Positions 5,448-6,542 of a stretch of DNA of 6,542 nt are shown here, piece by piece. The translations under genes and the position numbers were made by a program. Every line of letters begins with the position of its first letter. The first letter of the stretch is position 1. The stretch spans positions 1-6,542 of the forward strand of contig JAGVHJ010000399.1 of the NCBI GenBank assembly GCA_020056645.1, given 5' to 3'. Below the pieces are notes generated by a model. The model saw only the letters and a list, made by a program, of their open reading frames with translations, was not told the origin of the DNA and made no database searches. The DNA is from Desulfobacterales bacterium. Its GTDB lineage: Bacteria; Desulfobacterota; Desulfobacteria; Desulfobacterales; JAHIVH01.

Positions 5448-6056
5448 CTATCGTGTTATGTTCTTCATAAAATATTGTATAAACTGTTCCTGGAACACCT
5501 TGAACAGCCCTTCTATTTCGACATCATTTTTATCAAGAATTATGGAAATGAGAGAAATACCTTCAGAAAACGCCACCAGTCCCGCGCTGATGTGAGGCAC
5601 TGAAGCTTCCTCCTTGCAGTTTTCGGTAAGAAGGATTTGAACCGTTTCGATCCACTCGGAATAGGCTTTCCGGAGTTTCTTTTTTATTTTGGGGTTGTAT
5701 ATCGCCAGTTCCTGAAACTCGATAAATATTTTTGAAAGATCGCGGTCTGAAGTGATGCGATGGTAGGCGAAATCAAGGCAGGCGCGCAGCATATCCTCGG
5801 GGTTCTGAAAGTCTGGTGTTTTTGAAGCCATCCACTCTTCAAAAATGGTCTTGTAGTGGTCGATGACAAATTCGATATAGTTGAGGAGTATGTCTTCTTT
5901 ACTTTTATAATAGTAATGCAGCATACCGTGATTAATCCCGGCAGCCGCAGCAATATCTTTAATCGAGGTCTGATTAAACGGTTTTTTTAATAAGCACCTG
6001 GTCAGTGCGTCCATGATCTGCCGACGTCTTGTTTCTTGTATCTTACTGTGCGTCAT
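5448..6056 (-). CDS. TetR/AcrR-family transcriptional regulator
   Basis: TetR regulators bind operator dyads as dimers and release on binding a small ligand. The start is set at ATG 6056-6054, because AGGA (6068-6065) lies eight nt upstream; the ATG at 6071 has no such site. This gives 202 aa, a normal length. The N-terminal helix-turn-helix spans about residues 8-55, with the recognition region TSIKDIAAAAGINHGMLHYY and the typical YYYKSKEDIL that follows it. The C-terminal two thirds are helical, variable and presumably bind ligand and form the dimer; the ligand cannot be predicted. It is divergent from ald with a 229-bp spacer holding repeated TTAGT/ACTAA dyads, so control of ald and of itself is likely. 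Downstream, only 12 nt separate its stop from the broken gene remnant on the same strand. It is more AT-rich than cooS. Confidence 0.93.
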   Translation of the reverse strand: MTHSKIQETRRRQIMDALTRCLLKKPFNQTSIKDIAAAAGINHGMLHYYYKSKEDILLNYIEFVIDHYKTIFEEWMASKTPDFQNPEDMLRACLDFAYHRITSDRDLSKIFIEFQELAIYNPKIKKKLRKAYSEWIETVQILLTENCKEEASVPHISAGLVAFSEGISLISIILDKNDVEIEGLFKVFQEQFIQYFMKNITR

Positions 6057-6086
6057 ATTTTGAATCCTCATGAGTTGTATATGAAA

Positions 6087-6114
6087 CCGGGAATATCGTG
6101 CTCACTGTTCCCGG
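6087..6114 (-). promoter_or_regulatory. GC-rich inverted repeat in the tetR 5' leader
   Basis: CCGGGAA (6087-6093) and TTCCCGG (6108-6114) form a perfect 7-bp stem around a 14-nt loop, about 30 nt upstream of the tetR start and downstream of its putative -10 box. It could be a leader hairpin or a protein-binding dyad. It has no T-run on either side. Confidence 0.4.
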
Positions 6115-6167
6115 CCGTATGTTCATCCACCCTATTATTACCTGCGGAGACTATATCATTATTAAAA

Positions 6168-6173
6168 ATTATA
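6168..6173 (-). promoter_or_regulatory. Candidate -10 box for tetR
   Basis: On the minus strand this reads TATAAT, a perfect -10 consensus. The expected -35 position falls inside the TTAGT/ACTAA dyads (about 6191-6197) and is a poor match to TTGACA. If used, transcription starts near 6161 and the leader is about 105 nt, with operator occupancy blocking the -35 region. Confidence 0.4.
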
Positions 6174-6187
6174 ATTCCAGAAAAAAA

Positions 6188-6230
6188 TTAGTTGACAGAC
6201 TAATTTTTTTTTGTTAGTCAACTAACTAAT
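6188..6230. promoter_or_regulatory. Probable TetR operator array and ald promoter region
   Basis: Two dyads with TTAGT/ACTAA half-sites lie here: TTAGTTGACAGACTAA (6188-6203, six-base centre) and GTTAGTCAACTAAC (6213-6226, two-base centre), followed by a further ACTAAT. They are separated by a T9-G spacer. TTAGTTGAC (6188-6196) is also the inverse of GTCAACTAA (6217-6225). A consensus TTGACA (6192-6197) is embedded but has no good -10 at 17 nt; TTGTTA (6211-6216) with TACAAA (6234-6239) at 17-nt spacing is an alternative ald promoter. Either would be covered by a repressor bound here. Confidence 0.6.
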
Positions 6231-6285
6231 AAATACAAAAACCATTTTTACCAAGGTTTCGAGAATCGATAATGTGAGGTGAATA

Positions 6286-6542
6286 ATGAAAATCGGAATA
6301 CCAAAAGAGATCAAAAAACTGGAGAAGCGGGTGGCGGTTACACCGGCAGGCGTTGAGACTTTTGTCGCCAAAGGTCATAAGGTTTATGTGGAAACAGGTG
6401 CGGGGTCAGGCCTGGGAATTTCAGATGAGGTTTTTCAGCAGGCAGGAGCGGCGGTATTATCGACAGCCGATGATGTCTGGCATGAGGCTGAGATGATTAT
6501 TAAGGTAAAGGAGCCGGTTGAACCTGAGTTTGACAGGATGAA
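6286..6542 (+). CDS. ald: Alanine dehydrogenase, N-terminal part (runs off window)
   Basis: Ald catalyses NAD-dependent, reversible oxidative deamination of L-alanine to pyruvate and ammonia in the cytoplasm. The 85 visible residues start MKIGIPKEIK and include RVAVTPAGV, GHKVYVETGAG and EMIIKVKEP, the standard N-terminal signature of the alanine dehydrogenase/transhydrogenase family. Arg15 and Lys75, the substrate-contacting residues known in this family, are both in place. The start is supported by GAGG (6276-6279) six nt upstream. A PntA-type transhydrogenase alpha subunit shares this domain, but the wording of the motifs fits Ald better. About 285 further residues, including the NAD-binding domain, should lie beyond the window. 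The divergent TetR gene and the dyads upstream suggest regulated expression, perhaps by alanine or nitrogen/carbon state. Confidence 0.92.
   Translation, partial: MKIGIPKEIKKLEKRVAVTPAGVETFVAKGHKVYVETGAGSGLGISDEVFQQAGAAVLSTADDVWHEAEMIIKVKEPVEPEFDRM

Noticed and set aside
5301..5603. 100-codon plus-strand frame opposite the remnant and tetR
   Set aside because: It is antisense to the pilin-like remnant and to the conserved TetR C-terminus; no ribosome site or coherent protein features.

Overview
The window looks like part of a strict anaerobe's chromosome, most likely a sulfate-reducing or related Desulfobacterota (deltaproteobacterium). This inference rests on a nickel-type anaerobic CO dehydrogenase (CooS), a catabolic alanine dehydrogenase, short repeats scattered between genes, and a mix of GC-rich and AT-rich genes. 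No taxonomic marker gene is present.

Layout: (1) 1-1452, + strand, is the C-terminal three quarters of cooS; the gene begins before the window. (2) 1453-2117 is about 660 bp without a convincing gene. It holds an imperfect hairpin, a 117-bp miniature transposable element (MITE-1), a short GC-rich palindrome and a 140-bp element bounded by inverted repeats. (3) 2118-4976, + strand, is a run of three integral-membrane genes: two adjacent but different UbiA-superfamily prenyltransferases and an unrecognised protein of about nine membrane segments. A second, inverted copy of the MITE (MITE-2) sits exactly at the end of the second UbiA gene. (4) 4964-5435, - strand, is a broken remnant of a secreted or pilin-like protein, converging on the membrane-gene run. 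(5) 5448-6056, - strand, is a TetR-family regulator. It is divergent from (6) alanine dehydrogenase (ald), which starts at 6286 and runs off the window. Repeated TTAGT/ACTAA dyads lie between the two.

How the genes may work together: the two UbiA genes are almost contiguous (17-nt gap, or a TTGA overlap if a TTG start is used). Before MITE-2 inserted, the third gene would have started 29 nt after the second one's stop, so the three probably form one operon modifying an isoprenoid lipid (quinone, carotenoid or similar). UbiA-2 has both Asp-rich motifs; UbiA-1 keeps the first but has a degraded second one, which makes a division of labour conceivable. The TetR regulator probably controls itself and ald through the shared intergenic operators.

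The strongest non-coding result is the MITE pair: 111 of 117 positions identical, perfect 12-bp ends starting GTAA, and separate 8-bp target duplications, which fit an IS66-family origin. MITE-2 inserted inside the last sense codon of UbiA-2 and its own end rebuilt both the Leu codon and the TAA stop, so the protein was left unchanged.
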